In this document: piece by piece, positions 27,026 through 36,316 of the stretch
Numbering within the stretch: position 1 is the stretch's first letter
Layout: each line of letters begins with the position of its first letter
NCBI GenBank assembly: GCA_944367955.1
Contig: CALVWU010000004.1
Span: forward strand, 1-42,354
Reading direction: 5' to 3'
Length of the DNA: 42,354 nt
Source: an uncultured Clostridia bacterium
Lineage (GTDB): Bacteria; Bacillota; Clostridia; Christensenellales; Borkfalkiaceae
Translations under genes and position numbers: made by a program
Notes under the pieces: generated by a model
Database searches by the model: none
Seen by the model: only the letters and a program-made list of their open reading frames with translations
What the model was told of the DNA's origin: nothing

Positions 27026-28150
27026 CTAACCCATTATTTCCAATCTGTTTTTTACCAATTTATTGAGAATTGCAGCGGCCCGAACAACCTCTTCAATTGT
27101 GTTATCGGGTGAAAACGACAGTCGCAAAATACCGTCTGCCGTATGCTCGTTTACTCCGCAGGCCAAAATCACGCGAGAATAGCGTTTCTTTTCGTTGGAC
27201 GAACAGGCCGACCCCGTGCCTATAATCAGTCCTGCGTCGTCGGCCTCATGCAAAATCGTTTCGCCTCGCACACCGGCAGCAGCCACGGTCAATATATACG
27301 GCGAACCGCCGTCGGGTGAAATTTTTGTAAACAATTCTTTATCCAATTCTCCCCACAGCGTCTGCCACAACTGACGCACATGGTTAAAATTTTCATTTAA
27401 ATGCTCATATCGCTTACATGCCGCGCACGAAAACATCATTATACCGAACACGTTTTCGGTGCCGCTGCGCATGCCGTTCTCCTGACCGCCGCCGTAAATA
27501 TAGGGTTTTAGTGAAAGCGTCTTTCGTCTGATAAGCGCGCCGGTACCCTTCATTCCGCCTATCTTGTGCGCCGACACCGAATAGAGATCTACATCCGCGC
27601 CAAGTTTAAACGGTATCTTGCCGAATGCCTGCACTCCGTCGGAATGAAACACAGTGTTCTTGTTTTTGCGCTTGACCATGGCCGCAATTGCGTTAATATC
27701 GTTGACCGCACCCGTTTCGTTGTTTACATGGATTACCGACACAAGCGAGGTCTTTTCATCGACAAGCTTTAAAAGCTCTTCAATATCTACGCTGCCGTCA
27801 CAGTTGAGGGGTGCGAAGCGCACTTCGATTGCACGCTGTTTAAGCTCGGAGACAGCCGAAAAGACGGCCGAATGCTCGCCGAGCGTGGTAACGACGTTGC
27901 CCCTTCGCCCGGCACAGAAGATAGCATGGTTGTCCGCCTCGGTTCCGCACGACGTAACGGTTATATCGAAATTGTCGTTGGCTATGCAGTGCAGAATATC
28001 CTTTTTTGCACGTTTTAAAGTCAAATGCAAATTATAACCTTCCGCGTAGAGCGCGGAAGGATTATAATAATTTTCATAAATAAATTGTTTTGCCTTGTCC
28101 AAGCATTGTCCGTCGGGCCTTGTGGTCGCGGCATTGTCGAGATAAATCAT
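27026..28150 (-). CDS. Cysteine desulfurase (NifS/IscS-like, partner of ThiI)
   Basis: PLP enzyme that moves sulfur from cysteine to a protein persulfide. The 374-residue protein opens MIYLDNAATTRPDG and has GTEADNHAI, HVNNETGAVNDI and HSDGVQAFGK. The PLP lysine is in SAHKIGGMKGTGAL and the catalytic Cys in GTGSACSSNEKK. Pairing with thiI matches the NifZ-ThiI arrangement of Bacillus, which supports a role in 4-thiouridine synthesis rather than general Fe-S assembly. Its start overlaps the carB stop by one base (TGATG). Confidence 0.93.
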   Translation of the reverse strand: MIYLDNAATTRPDGQCLDKAKQFIYENYYNPSALYAEGYNLHLTLKRAKKDILHCIANDNFDITVTSCGTEADNHAIFCAGRRGNVVTTLGEHSAVFSAVSELKQRAIEVRFAPLNCDGSVDIEELLKLVDEKTSLVSVIHVNNETGAVNDINAIAAMVKRKNKNTVFHSDGVQAFGKIPFKLGADVDLYSVSAHKIGGMKGTGALIRRKTLSLKPYIYGGGQENGMRSGTENVFGIMMFSCAACKRYEHLNENFNHVRQLWQTLWGELDKELFTKISPDGGSPYILTVAAAGVRGETILHEADDAGLIIGTGSACSSNEKKRYSRVILACGVNEHTADGILRLSFSPDNTIEEVVRAAAILNKLVKNRLEIMG

Positions 28151-31100
28151 CAGATTTCAATTATACCTTTAAAGGCCTGCTTTACGGGGCCGTCTACTTC
28201 GGTAGTGCCGTCGTCGTTTATTCTTACGAACAGATCGCCGCCCTTTACTTTTACGGTGATTATTTCGCCTCGGCGACAATCTCCGCGATCTATTGCGGCA
28301 AGCGCGGCAGCAACGGCCGCCGTACCGCACGACCATGTTTCGCCGTTCACTTTGCCGAACACGCGCATTCTTACGGTGACATTGTTCACCACTCTCACGC
28401 ATTCGATAAAATCGGCATTCTGATGCAGCGCGTTATCGGCAGCGTTTATTTCCTGCGTAAAGTCTTCGAAATCAACGTCGTCTATTTTATCGCAGAATGT
28501 GACAAGGTGATTTTTACCGAGGGCTATCTTATATCCGGAAGAACCGTTGCCTCCCCACTTTTTATACGAGGCAAGTTCGGGCAATTCAATTTTGCTCATG
28601 CGCGCGCAACCGAGGTTGACGCATACCGAGCTGGCTTCGTTATTGAAGCACGAAACCGTAAGCTTTACAACCCCGCCGTCGCTTTCAAGCGTAACTTCCT
28701 CGCCCTGCACCATCTTGCTGTCATAAAGATATTTTGCGGCTATCCTTAAAGGGTTTGCCGCCATGCCCGCATCGGAGCCGTCGCGGTTGAATACCCTTAC
28801 TTTTGCGTCGGCAACGTCCGACTTTTCAATAAGAATTATTCCGTCGCCGCCTATCGCATAGTGCCTGTCGGCAAAGTTTATCGCAAGCGATTCGGGACAG
28901 GTGATATGTCCCTCCATGTTGTTAAAGAATATATAGTCGTTGCCGCACGAATGCATCTTGTTGAATTGCAGTTTAAGCTTTTCGGTTCTTAAATGATTTA
29001 TATCCACAAGCTCGGTATTGAACTGATTATACCTGCCGGCTATAACGTCGGCAAGGGCGTTTGTGGTATCGAGCGACGTAAGAACGGTTATGCCGAGAAG
29101 TATTGCATGGTGATGCAGCGAAATATAGTTGGTTATTGACTCTATGTCGGTTTTGCCCGTATAAACGATATAGTCTATTTTACCTTCGTCCATCAGCTTG
29201 AATATCTCGTCGTTGGACGAAAGCCTTGCAACCTCGGTGCATTCTATGCCGAGACTGCGTATAACGTTGGCCGTACCCTTTGTTGCATAGAAAGTAAGCC
29301 CCAAATCGGCAAATTTTTTAACTATATTTACAATTTCGAACTTGTCCTGATCGTTTATTGTAAAATAGATACCCGAAGGGTTTTGTTTGGTGGGATGCTT
29401 CATATTGAAGCCCGCCGAAACAAGCCCCTTGAACAGAGCCTCTTCTATGGTTTTGCCTATGCCGAGCACTTCGCCCGTGGACTTCATTTCGGGGCCGAGC
29501 TGCGAGTTTACGTCGTTGAGTTTTTCAAACGAGAACACAGGCACTTTTACCGCAACATAGGGCGAATTTTTATAAAGCCCCGTGCCGTAACCCAAACGCT
29601 TTAACTTTGCGCCCACCATTATTCTGGTGGCAAGATCCACCATGGGTACACCCGTAACCTTTGAAATGTACGGAATCGTGCGCGATGCCCTGGGGTTGAC
29701 TTCGATAACATACAGCTCGTTGTGATAGATGAGATACTGTATATTTATAAGCCCCTTCGTCTTCATGGAAAGCGCGAGATTTGTGGATATTTCCACAACT
29801 TTTTTAAGCATCGCGTCGCTTAAACTGTATGGCGGATATACGGCGATTGAGTCGCCGCTGTGAACGCCCGCGCGCTCGATATGCTGCATGATGCCGGGAA
29901 TGAGAACATCCACGCCGTCGGAAATGGCGTCCACTTCGAGCTCGGTGCCCATAAGATACTTGTCGCAGAGTACGGGGTTTTCGATATTCTGCGCCAAAAT
30001 TACATCCATGTAACGCTCTATATCGTTCTGCGTAAAGGCAATGGTCATGTTTTGACCGCCTATAACATACGAGGGGCGCAGCAACACGGGATAACCCAGC
30101 GTTTCGGCCGCATGCACGGCCTCTTCCTTGGTCATTACGGTAAGCCCCTTGGGACGCGCTATGTGGAATTTTTCCAACAGCTCGTCGAACCTCTCCCTGT
30201 CTTCGGCAAGGTCGATGGAGTCGGCGGGAGTGCCGAGTATCTTGACGCCCTTTTTATCGAGATAGCCGCAGAGTTTTATGGCCGTTTGACCGCCGAAAGT
30301 TACCACCACGCCGTACGGCTTTTCGACGTCGATGACGTTTTGTACGTCTTCGGGAGTAAGACTTTCAAAGTACAGCCTGTCGGCGGTATCGAAGTCGGTC
30401 GAAACCGTTTCGGGATTGTTGTTTATTATTATAACTTCATAGCCCAGCCTCTTCAAAGCCCAAACGCAGTGAACGGAAGAATAGTCGAACTCTATGCCCT
30501 GGCCTATTCTTATGGGGCCCGATCCTATTACTATTATCCTCTTCTTTTTGTTTTTGCGGCTTTCTACAACATAGGGAAGGGCTTCGTCGTGCTCCTTTTC
30601 GTCGTATGTCGAATAGAAATATGGCGTCTGCGCGGCGAACTCGGCGGCGCAGGTATCAACCATCTTGAACGCTGCGTCTACATGCTTTGGCAGAGCATTG
30701 CCCGAAATGCGTTCGAGGGCCTTATCGGGATAACCCATCTTTTTGCCCTTGATGTATTCGGCTTTGCTCAGCTTTTTGCCCGCGATGCCGGCCTCGTAAT
30801 CGGAAAGATTTTTAAGCTTATTTAAGAACCATTCGTCTATTTTGGTTATCGCATAGATCTCGTTTATGTCGAATCCGCGCTTTATGGCCTGATACACGAC
30901 GAACAGTCTTTCATCGGTAAGTTCGTGCAGCTTTTCGCGTATTTCGCCGTCGGAGAGTTCCTCCATTTTGGGCATGTTTAAGGTATCGAGCGAAATTTCG
31001 GCACCGCGCACGGCCTTCATGATAGCCATTTCAAAGCTTGTGCCTATGGCCATCACTTCGCCCGTGGCCTTCATTCTCGTGCCGAGCGTGCGCTTTGCAT

Positions 31101-32202
31101 ATAAGAATTTATCGAAAGGCCACTTGGGGAGTTTTACTACAACATAGTCCAAAGTAGGCTCGAAGCAGGCATAAGTTTTGCCGGTGACGTCGTTTTTGAT
31201 TTCGTCGAGCGTGTAACCGAGAGCTATTTTGGCCGCCACTTTGGCTATCGGATAACCCGTAGCTTTCGATGCGAGAGCGGACGAGCGCGAAACTCTTGGA
31301 TTGACTTCGATTACGGAGTATTCGAACGAATCGGGATTGAGCGCGAACTGGCAATTGCAGCCGCCCTCTATGCCCAACTCGGTTATTATATTTAAAGACG
31401 CCGTTCTGAGCATCTGATACTCTTTGTCCGAAAGTGTTACGGCGGGTGCGATGACTATCGAGTCGCCCGTGTGGATACCCACGGGATCGAAGTTTTCCAT
31501 GGAGCATACGGTGAGCACGTTGCCCGCGCCGTCGCGCAGCACTTCGAACTCTATCTCTTTCCAGCCGCCTATGTACTTTTCGATAAGCACCTGGGTTATG
31601 GGCGAAAGCATAAGGCCGTTGTGCGCTATAAGCCTTAACTCCTCTTCGTTATGGGCAACGCCGCCGCCCGCGCCGCCGAGCGTATATGCGGGACGGACTA
31701 TAACGGGATAGCCGCCTATCTTTTCGGCGACGGCCACGCATTCGTCCACGGTGTAGGCGATGTCCGAAGGAACGACGGGCTGGCCTATCTTGTTCATGGT
31801 TTCCTTGAACAGCTCCCTGTCCTCGGCCCTGTCGATGGAATCGACGTTTACGCCGATAAGCTTTACGCCGTATTCATCGAGGAAGCCCTCTTTTGCAAGT
31901 TTGCAGCCGAGAGTGAGACCGGTCTGTCCGCCGAGAGAGGCCAAAAGGCTGTCGGGCCTCTCCTTTATGATTATTCTTTTAAGCGTTTCAACCGTGAGCG
32001 GTTCGAGATAGATCTCGTCGGCAAGCGCGCTGTCGGTCATTATCGTTGCGGGGTTGGAGTTGCAGAGTACAACGTTCAGCCCTGCATCCTTCATCACGCG
32101 GCAGGCCTGCGCGCCTGCATAATCGAATTCGGCCGCCTGACCTATGACAATGGGGCCGGAACCTATTACGAGTACTTTCTTTATGTCTTCTCTCTTAGGC
32201 AT
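28150..32202 (-). CDS. carB: Carbamoyl phosphate synthetase large chain fused to a degenerate DapF-like domain
   Basis: Residues 1 to about 1070 are full-length CarB: two ATP-grasp halves (VLVIGSGPIVIGQAAEFDY near the N-terminus, its repeat VIGSGPIRIGQGIEFDYSS in the middle) and the C-terminal MGS-like allosteric domain. Residues about 1077-1350 form a complete diaminopimelate epimerase fold (KMHSCGNDYIFF, VFNRDGSDAG, GETWSCGTAA). Against Escherichia coli DapF the second catalytic Cys is kept (C1292 for C217), but the first is Ala1148 (MAANPLRI instead of the CGNG motif). E208-R209 become G1283-K1284 and N157 becomes K1230. N11, N64 and N190 equivalents remain. Epimerase activity is therefore unlikely. 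The frame is continuous, overlaps carA by eight bases and touches nifS, so this is not an assembly join visible here. Confidence 0.93.
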   Translation of the reverse strand: MPKREDIKKVLVIGSGPIVIGQAAEFDYAGAQACRVMKDAGLNVVLCNSNPATIMTDSALADEIYLEPLTVETLKRIIIKERPDSLLASLGGQTGLTLGCKLAKEGFLDEYGVKLIGVNVDSIDRAEDRELFKETMNKIGQPVVPSDIAYTVDECVAVAEKIGGYPVIVRPAYTLGGAGGGVAHNEEELRLIAHNGLMLSPITQVLIEKYIGGWKEIEFEVLRDGAGNVLTVCSMENFDPVGIHTGDSIVIAPAVTLSDKEYQMLRTASLNIITELGIEGGCNCQFALNPDSFEYSVIEVNPRVSRSSALASKATGYPIAKVAAKIALGYTLDEIKNDVTGKTYACFEPTLDYVVVKLPKWPFDKFLYAKRTLGTRMKATGEVMAIGTSFEMAIMKAVRGAEISLDTLNMPKMEELSDGEIREKLHELTDERLFVVYQAIKRGFDINEIYAITKIDEWFLNKLKNLSDYEAGIAGKKLSKAEYIKGKKMGYPDKALERISGNALPKHVDAAFKMVDTCAAEFAAQTPYFYSTYDEKEHDEALPYVVESRKNKKKRIIVIGSGPIRIGQGIEFDYSSVHCVWALKRLGYEVIIINNNPETVSTDFDTADRLYFESLTPEDVQNVIDVEKPYGVVVTFGGQTAIKLCGYLDKKGVKILGTPADSIDLAEDRERFDELLEKFHIARPKGLTVMTKEEAVHAAETLGYPVLLRPSYVIGGQNMTIAFTQNDIERYMDVILAQNIENPVLCDKYLMGTELEVDAISDGVDVLIPGIMQHIERAGVHSGDSIAVYPPYSLSDAMLKKVVEISTNLALSMKTKGLINIQYLIYHNELYVIEVNPRASRTIPYISKVTGVPMVDLATRIMVGAKLKRLGYGTGLYKNSPYVAVKVPVFSFEKLNDVNSQLGPEMKSTGEVLGIGKTIEEALFKGLVSAGFNMKHPTKQNPSGIYFTINDQDKFEIVNIVKKFADLGLTFYATKGTANVIRSLGIECTEVARLSSNDEIFKLMDEGKIDYIVYTGKTDIESITNYISLHHHAILLGITVLTSLDTTNALADVIAGRYNQFNTELVDINHLRTEKLKLQFNKMHSCGNDYIFFNNMEGHITCPESLAINFADRHYAIGGDGIILIEKSDVADAKVRVFNRDGSDAGMAANPLRIAAKYLYDSKMVQGEEVTLESDGGVVKLTVSCFNNEASSVCVNLGCARMSKIELPELASYKKWGGNGSSGYKIALGKNHLVTFCDKIDDVDFEDFTQEINAADNALHQNADFIECVRVVNNVTVRMRVFGKVNGETWSCGTAAVAAALAAIDRGDCRRGEIITVKVKGGDLFVRINDDGTTEVDGPVKQAFKGIIEI

Positions 32203-33268
32203 TATACTTACCCTCCGTCATATTTTTAATGAACTTGTCGAAAAGGAATGATGCGTCCTGAGGCCCGCCGCAGGCTTCGGGATGGAACTGAACGGTATAC
32301 GCGTTAAGCTGGGGATATTCGAAGCCTTCGCAAGTGTTGTCGTTGGCGTTGACATAGCTCAACTGCCCGATCCCTTCAAGACTGGACGATATGACTTCGT
32401 AGCCGTGGTTCTGGCTGGAAATATACACCCTGCCAGTTGCAAGACACTTTACGGGCTGATTTGCGCCGCGGTGACCGTACTTCATCTTTTTAGTCTTGCC
32501 GCCCATAGCGAGCGCAAAGAGCTGATGGCCGAGACAGATGCCGAATACGGGAAGTTTTCCCGCAAGTTTTTTAAGATTTGCTATCACTTCAACGTTCTCT
32601 TCGGGATCGCCGGGGCCGTTGCACAGCATCAGTCCGCGGGGCTCCAAGGCAAGTATCTGTTCGGCGGTGTATGATGACGGCACCTTTATGCAGTAGCAGC
32701 CGCGCTTTACAAGTTCGCGCACGATGTTGTCCTTCGCACCGAAATCCCAAACAACTACTTTCAGGCCAGAAGGATCGCCGTAATATTCGGGCGCGGTGCA
32801 GCTTACGCTCTTTACCGCGTTCTTTATTGTATACGACTTCACATCGGAAAAATCGACAAGCGGTCTTGTGGTTATTGCGGCATTCATAACGCCCGACTCC
32901 CTTACTATTTTTGTAAGCTCGCGCGTATCGATGCCGTACACGCCGATTATACCGTTATCTTTAAGGTATTTATCGAGCGTATCCTCGCACCTGAAATTTG
33001 AGGGCATGTCGCACTTTTCCCTTACCACATAGGCCGAAACCCACGGCTTTTTACTTTCAAAATCGGGCGTCACGCCGTAATTTCCTATCAAAGGGAATGT
33101 TTGCGTTACTATCTGCCCGTAATAGCTGGGGTCGGTGAGCGTTTCGATATAGCCCGTCATGCCGGTGGTAAACACCAACTCGCCTATAACGTCGCCGCTT
33201 GCGCCGAAGCGCGAACCTACAAACTGCTTTCCGTTTTGCAGCGTTAAATAAACTTTGCCGTTTTCCAT
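32195..33268 (-). CDS. carA: Carbamoyl phosphate synthetase small chain (glutaminase)
   Basis: Releases ammonia from glutamine and channels it to CarB. The N-terminal CarA domain shows GELVFTTGMTGYIETLTDPSY cut as usual, and DTRELTKIVRESG. The class I glutamine amidotransferase domain has GPGDPEE, the nucleophile Cys in FGICLGHQLFALAMGG, and the His-Glu pair in QFHPEACGGPQD. 357 residues, normal. AAGGAAAGG precedes the start. It lies 37 bases after argF and overlaps carB by eight bases. Its place among arg genes suggests that this CPS serves arginine synthesis. Confidence 0.96.
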   Translation of the reverse strand: MENGKVYLTLQNGKQFVGSRFGASGDVIGELVFTTGMTGYIETLTDPSYYGQIVTQTFPLIGNYGVTPDFESKKPWVSAYVVREKCDMPSNFRCEDTLDKYLKDNGIIGVYGIDTRELTKIVRESGVMNAAITTRPLVDFSDVKSYTIKNAVKSVSCTAPEYYGDPSGLKVVVWDFGAKDNIVRELVKRGCYCIKVPSSYTAEQILALEPRGLMLCNGPGDPEENVEVIANLKKLAGKLPVFGICLGHQLFALAMGGKTKKMKYGHRGANQPVKCLATGRVYISSQNHGYEVISSSLEGIGQLSYVNANDNTCEGFEYPQLNAYTVQFHPEACGGPQDASFLFDKFIKNMTEGKYNA

Positions 33269-33305
33269 TTATCCTTTCCTTGAATTTAATATTTTCGATG
33301 TTAGA

Positions 33306-34208
33306 TTACTTTAAAAGCTTAACCATTACAGCCTTTTGCGCATGCAGCCTGTTTTCGGCCTCGTCAAATATCTCCTTTGCATGAGCTTCGAACACATCGT
33401 CGGTTATCTCTTCGCCGCGGTGCGCGGGCAGGCAGTGCATCACCATCGCGTCGGGTTTGGCGTACTTCATGTTTTCGGCATTGACCTGATAGCCCGCAAA
33501 CGCAGCTATACGCTTTTGACGTTCGCTCTCCTGACCCATCGAAGCCCACACGTCGGTATACACTACGTCTGCATCCGCAATCGCCTCTTTTACGCTGTGC
33601 GTAATGGTAAATTCGCCGTTTTCTTCCGCCCATTTCATTATTTGAGCATCCGGCTCGTAACCTTCGGGGCAGGCAATGGCAAACGACATTCCCGTCTTTA
33701 CGGCACCCACCGCAAGACTGTTTGCCATATTGTTTCCGTCGCCTATAAACGCCATTTTAAGTCCCTTGAACGACCCTTTGTATTCGCGTATGGTCATAAG
33801 ATCTGCAAGTACCTGGCAGGGATGGGCATAATCGGTGAGTCCGTTGATCACGGGGATAGAGCCGTATTTGGCCAGATCTTCCACCTCCTGCTGGGCGAAA
33901 GTTCTAATCATTATGCCGTCGAGATAGCGCGAAAGCACCCTTGCGGTGTCCTGCACAGGCTCTCCCCTGCCTATCTGCAGATCGCTGCTTGAAAGAAAGA
34001 GACCGTAACCGCCGAGTTCATAGATGCCCACTTCGAACGACACCCTTGTGCGCGTTGAGGCCTTTTGAAATATCAGCCCCATCTTTTTACCCTTTAAATA
34101 GTCCTTTTGAACGCCGTTCAGTCTTTCGAATTTAAGCTGGTCGGCAAGGTTCAAGATTGATAAAATATCTTCGCGCGTGAGATCCTGCAATTTAAGCAAA
34201 TGCCTCAT
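33306..34208 (-). CDS. argF: Ornithine carbamoyltransferase
   Basis: Makes citrulline from ornithine and carbamoyl phosphate. The 300-residue protein has the carbamoyl phosphate loop STRTRVSFEVG, the ornithine-side VINGLTDYAHPCQVLADL block, DVWASMGQE and the HCLPAHRGEEITDDVF signature with the active-site Cys. Its start overlaps the argD stop by four bases (ATGA), with GAGGT located inside argD. carA follows, so the enzyme that makes carbamoyl phosphate is co-located with the one that uses it. Confidence 0.97.
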   Translation of the reverse strand: MRHLLKLQDLTREDILSILNLADQLKFERLNGVQKDYLKGKKMGLIFQKASTRTRVSFEVGIYELGGYGLFLSSSDLQIGRGEPVQDTARVLSRYLDGIMIRTFAQQEVEDLAKYGSIPVINGLTDYAHPCQVLADLMTIREYKGSFKGLKMAFIGDGNNMANSLAVGAVKTGMSFAIACPEGYEPDAQIMKWAEENGEFTITHSVKEAIADADVVYTDVWASMGQESERQKRIAAFAGYQVNAENMKYAKPDAMVMHCLPAHRGEEITDDVFEAHAKEIFDEAENRLHAQKAVMVKLLK

Positions 34209-35365
34209 TTTGATATTACCTCGTTTAAAATTTTTATCGCCTGCTCCATCTCGCTCTTGCTTATATTGAGCGGCGGCAGCAGCCTTACTTTGTCATGAGC
34301 CGTAAGCACTATAAGCCCCTTTTCAAGACACTTTTCGGCAATTTCGCGGGCGGGCTTTGCGCACTCGACGCCTATCATAAGTCCAAGCCCCGAAACGGAG
34401 CGCACGTTTTTGATACGCTTTAAATTCTCGATCATGTACGCGCCCTTGCCCTGCACTTCAAGCAACAGTTCGTCGGTGATGCGCCGGACAATGCTTACCG
34501 CGCCCGCGCACGCGACGGGATTGCCGCCGAACGTTGAGCCGTGGTCGCCGTAAGTGAAGGTGTGTTCGCACTTTTCAAACATCATGCACGCGCCTATCGG
34601 CAATCCGCCGCCCAACCCCTTGGCCGTTGTGACTATATCGGGGCGGATACCTGCATGCTCATAGGCGTACATCCTGCCCGTGCGACCGTTGCCGCACTGT
34701 ACTTCGTCGCAGATGAGCAAAATATCCCGCTCTCTGCAAAATTTTTCAAGCTGTCTTAAAAAGCCGAAATCCAGTACATGCACACCGCTTTCGCCCTGAA
34801 TGCATTCGACCATAACGGCACAGGTTTTATCGGTATAACACTCTATCACCCCGTCAATGTCAGGCTCGGCATACTTAAATCCGCCGAGAAAGGGATCGAA
34901 ATACTTGTGGAACGCATCCTGCCCGGTTGCCGACAATGTTGCCATCGTTCTGCCGTGGAAGGAATTTTTTAAAGTTATTATTTCGTTCCTGCCGTATTTT
35001 AAGTTGCCGTATTTACGCGCCGTTTTTATGGCGCATTCGTTTGCTTCGGCTCCGCTGTTGGCAAAGAACACTTTCTTCGCGCCCGTCTTTTCGCAAAGCA
35101 GCTTTGCAAGCTCGGTCTGCGGCAGCGAATAATACAGATTGGACGTGTGCTGAATCTTATCAAGCTGCGACATAACGGCTTTTTTCCACTCGTCGTCGCA
35201 GACGCCGAAAATATTAACGCCTATGCCCGTGGCGCAGTCGATATACTCCCTGCCGTCGGTATCGTACAGCCTGCTGCCCTCGCCGCGCTCGAACGCCACC
35301 TTGAAGCGGGCGTAAGTAGAGGCGATATATTCGCCGTCATCGTTAAAAATCACTTCTTTATTCAT
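34205..35365 (-). CDS. argD: Acetylornithine aminotransferase
   Basis: Class III PLP transaminase, acetylglutamate semialdehyde to acetylornithine. The 386-residue protein has GVNIFGVCDDEWKK, FFANSGAEANECAIKTAR, NSFHGRTMATLSATGQ and CDEVQCGNGRTG. The PLP lysine is in TTAKGLGGGLPIGACM, followed by HGSTFGGNPVACAG. Many members also act as succinyl-diaminopimelate aminotransferase; this cannot be decided here. It lies 90 bases after argB, across a small hairpin, and overlaps argF. Confidence 0.95.
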   Translation of the reverse strand: MNKEVIFNDDGEYIASTYARFKVAFERGEGSRLYDTDGREYIDCATGIGVNIFGVCDDEWKKAVMSQLDKIQHTSNLYYSLPQTELAKLLCEKTGAKKVFFANSGAEANECAIKTARKYGNLKYGRNEIITLKNSFHGRTMATLSATGQDAFHKYFDPFLGGFKYAEPDIDGVIECYTDKTCAVMVECIQGESGVHVLDFGFLRQLEKFCRERDILLICDEVQCGNGRTGRMYAYEHAGIRPDIVTTAKGLGGGLPIGACMMFEKCEHTFTYGDHGSTFGGNPVACAGAVSIVRRITDELLLEVQGKGAYMIENLKRIKNVRSVSGLGLMIGVECAKPAREIAEKCLEKGLIVLTAHDKVRLLPPLNISKSEMEQAIKILNEVISK

Positions 35366-35429
35366 ATATAATAGATTGCCTTTATTTCTTATACCCTAAA
35401 AAATATACTATCTGAATTTAAAATAAAGA

Positions 35430-35449
35430 CTGATTTAAAAATAAATCAG
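35430..35449 (-). terminator. Weak AT-rich hairpin between argB and argD
   Basis: Eight-pair stem CTGATTTA/TAAATCAG with a four-base loop, six bases past the argB stop, then TCTTTATTTT on the minus strand. It looks like a leaky terminator or attenuator that could lower argD-argF-carAB expression relative to argGCJB. Confidence 0.45.
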
Positions 35450-35455
35450 CCAATG

Positions 35456-36301
35456 TCAAACGAACATCGTCCCACTGCCTTCGTCGGACAATAATTCTAT
35501 TAAAATGGAATGACTAACCCTTCCGTCGATAATAACGGCCTTTTTAACGCCGCGACGAATGGCATCTTTGCAGCATTCGATTTTGGGGATCATGCCGCCT
35601 GAAATTATACCCTGCTTTACGAGCGCGGGAATATCGGATACATACACCTTTTTTATAAGACTTTCGGGATTATCCTTGTCTTCGAGCAGACCCCGTATAT
35701 CCGTCATGAGAATAAGACTTTCGGCATTGAGAGCACCGGCAATGGAAGCCGCCGCCGTATCTGCGTTGACGTTATATATATTGCCGTCCTTGTCATATCC
35801 GACGGTTGCGATAACGGGAACATAACCGAGCCCCAAAAGGTCGGTTATTATCTGCGTATTCACCTGTTCGATTTTGCCCACATACCCAAGCTTTTCATCC
35901 TGCACCGAACACTTTAAAAGATGCCCGTCCTGACCGCAGATGCCCAAAGCTTTGCCGCCGTTGCGACAGATTAGATCGGTTAAAGTTTTGTTGGTTTTTC
36001 CTGCAAGCACCATACGCACGACCTCCGCCGTCTCCTTATCGGTATAGCGAAGACCGTCCACAAACCTGCTTTCCCTGCCCATCTCCCGGATGGTTTTTGA
36101 AATTTCGGGCCCGCCGCCGTGAACAAGCACGACCTTTATGCCCAACAAATTCAGCACGACGAGATCGCGCATGACGGACGATTTAAGTTCTTCGTCCTTC
36201 ATGGCGTTGCCGCCGTATTTTACGACAAGTATTTTGTTGAAATACTTTTTGATATAAGGCATTGCCTCTATCAAAAAAGCAGCCTGTTCCTGTTTATCCA
36301 T
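35456..36301 (-). CDS. argB: Acetylglutamate kinase
   Basis: Phosphorylates N-acetylglutamate, usually the feedback-controlled step when the acetyl cycle is used. The 281-residue protein has the nucleotide-loop lysine in VVKYGGNAMKDEELK, the glycine loop VLVHGGGPEISKTIREMG, then DGLRYTDKETAEVV, NVNADTAAASIAGAL and GGMIPKIECCKDAIRRG. The N-terminal helix (EQAAFLIEAMPYIKKYF) is of the kind found in arginine-sensitive hexameric enzymes, so arginine inhibition is plausible. It follows argJ after 15 bases with AAGGA nine bases before the start. Confidence 0.96.
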   Translation of the reverse strand: MDKQEQAAFLIEAMPYIKKYFNKILVVKYGGNAMKDEELKSSVMRDLVVLNLLGIKVVLVHGGGPEISKTIREMGRESRFVDGLRYTDKETAEVVRMVLAGKTNKTLTDLICRNGGKALGICGQDGHLLKCSVQDEKLGYVGKIEQVNTQIITDLLGLGYVPVIATVGYDKDGNIYNVNADTAAASIAGALNAESLILMTDIRGLLEDKDNPESLIKKVYVSDIPALVKQGIISGGMIPKIECCKDAIRRGVKKAVIIDGRVSHSILIELLSDEGSGTMFV

Positions 36302-36316
36302 TTAAAAATCCTTATT

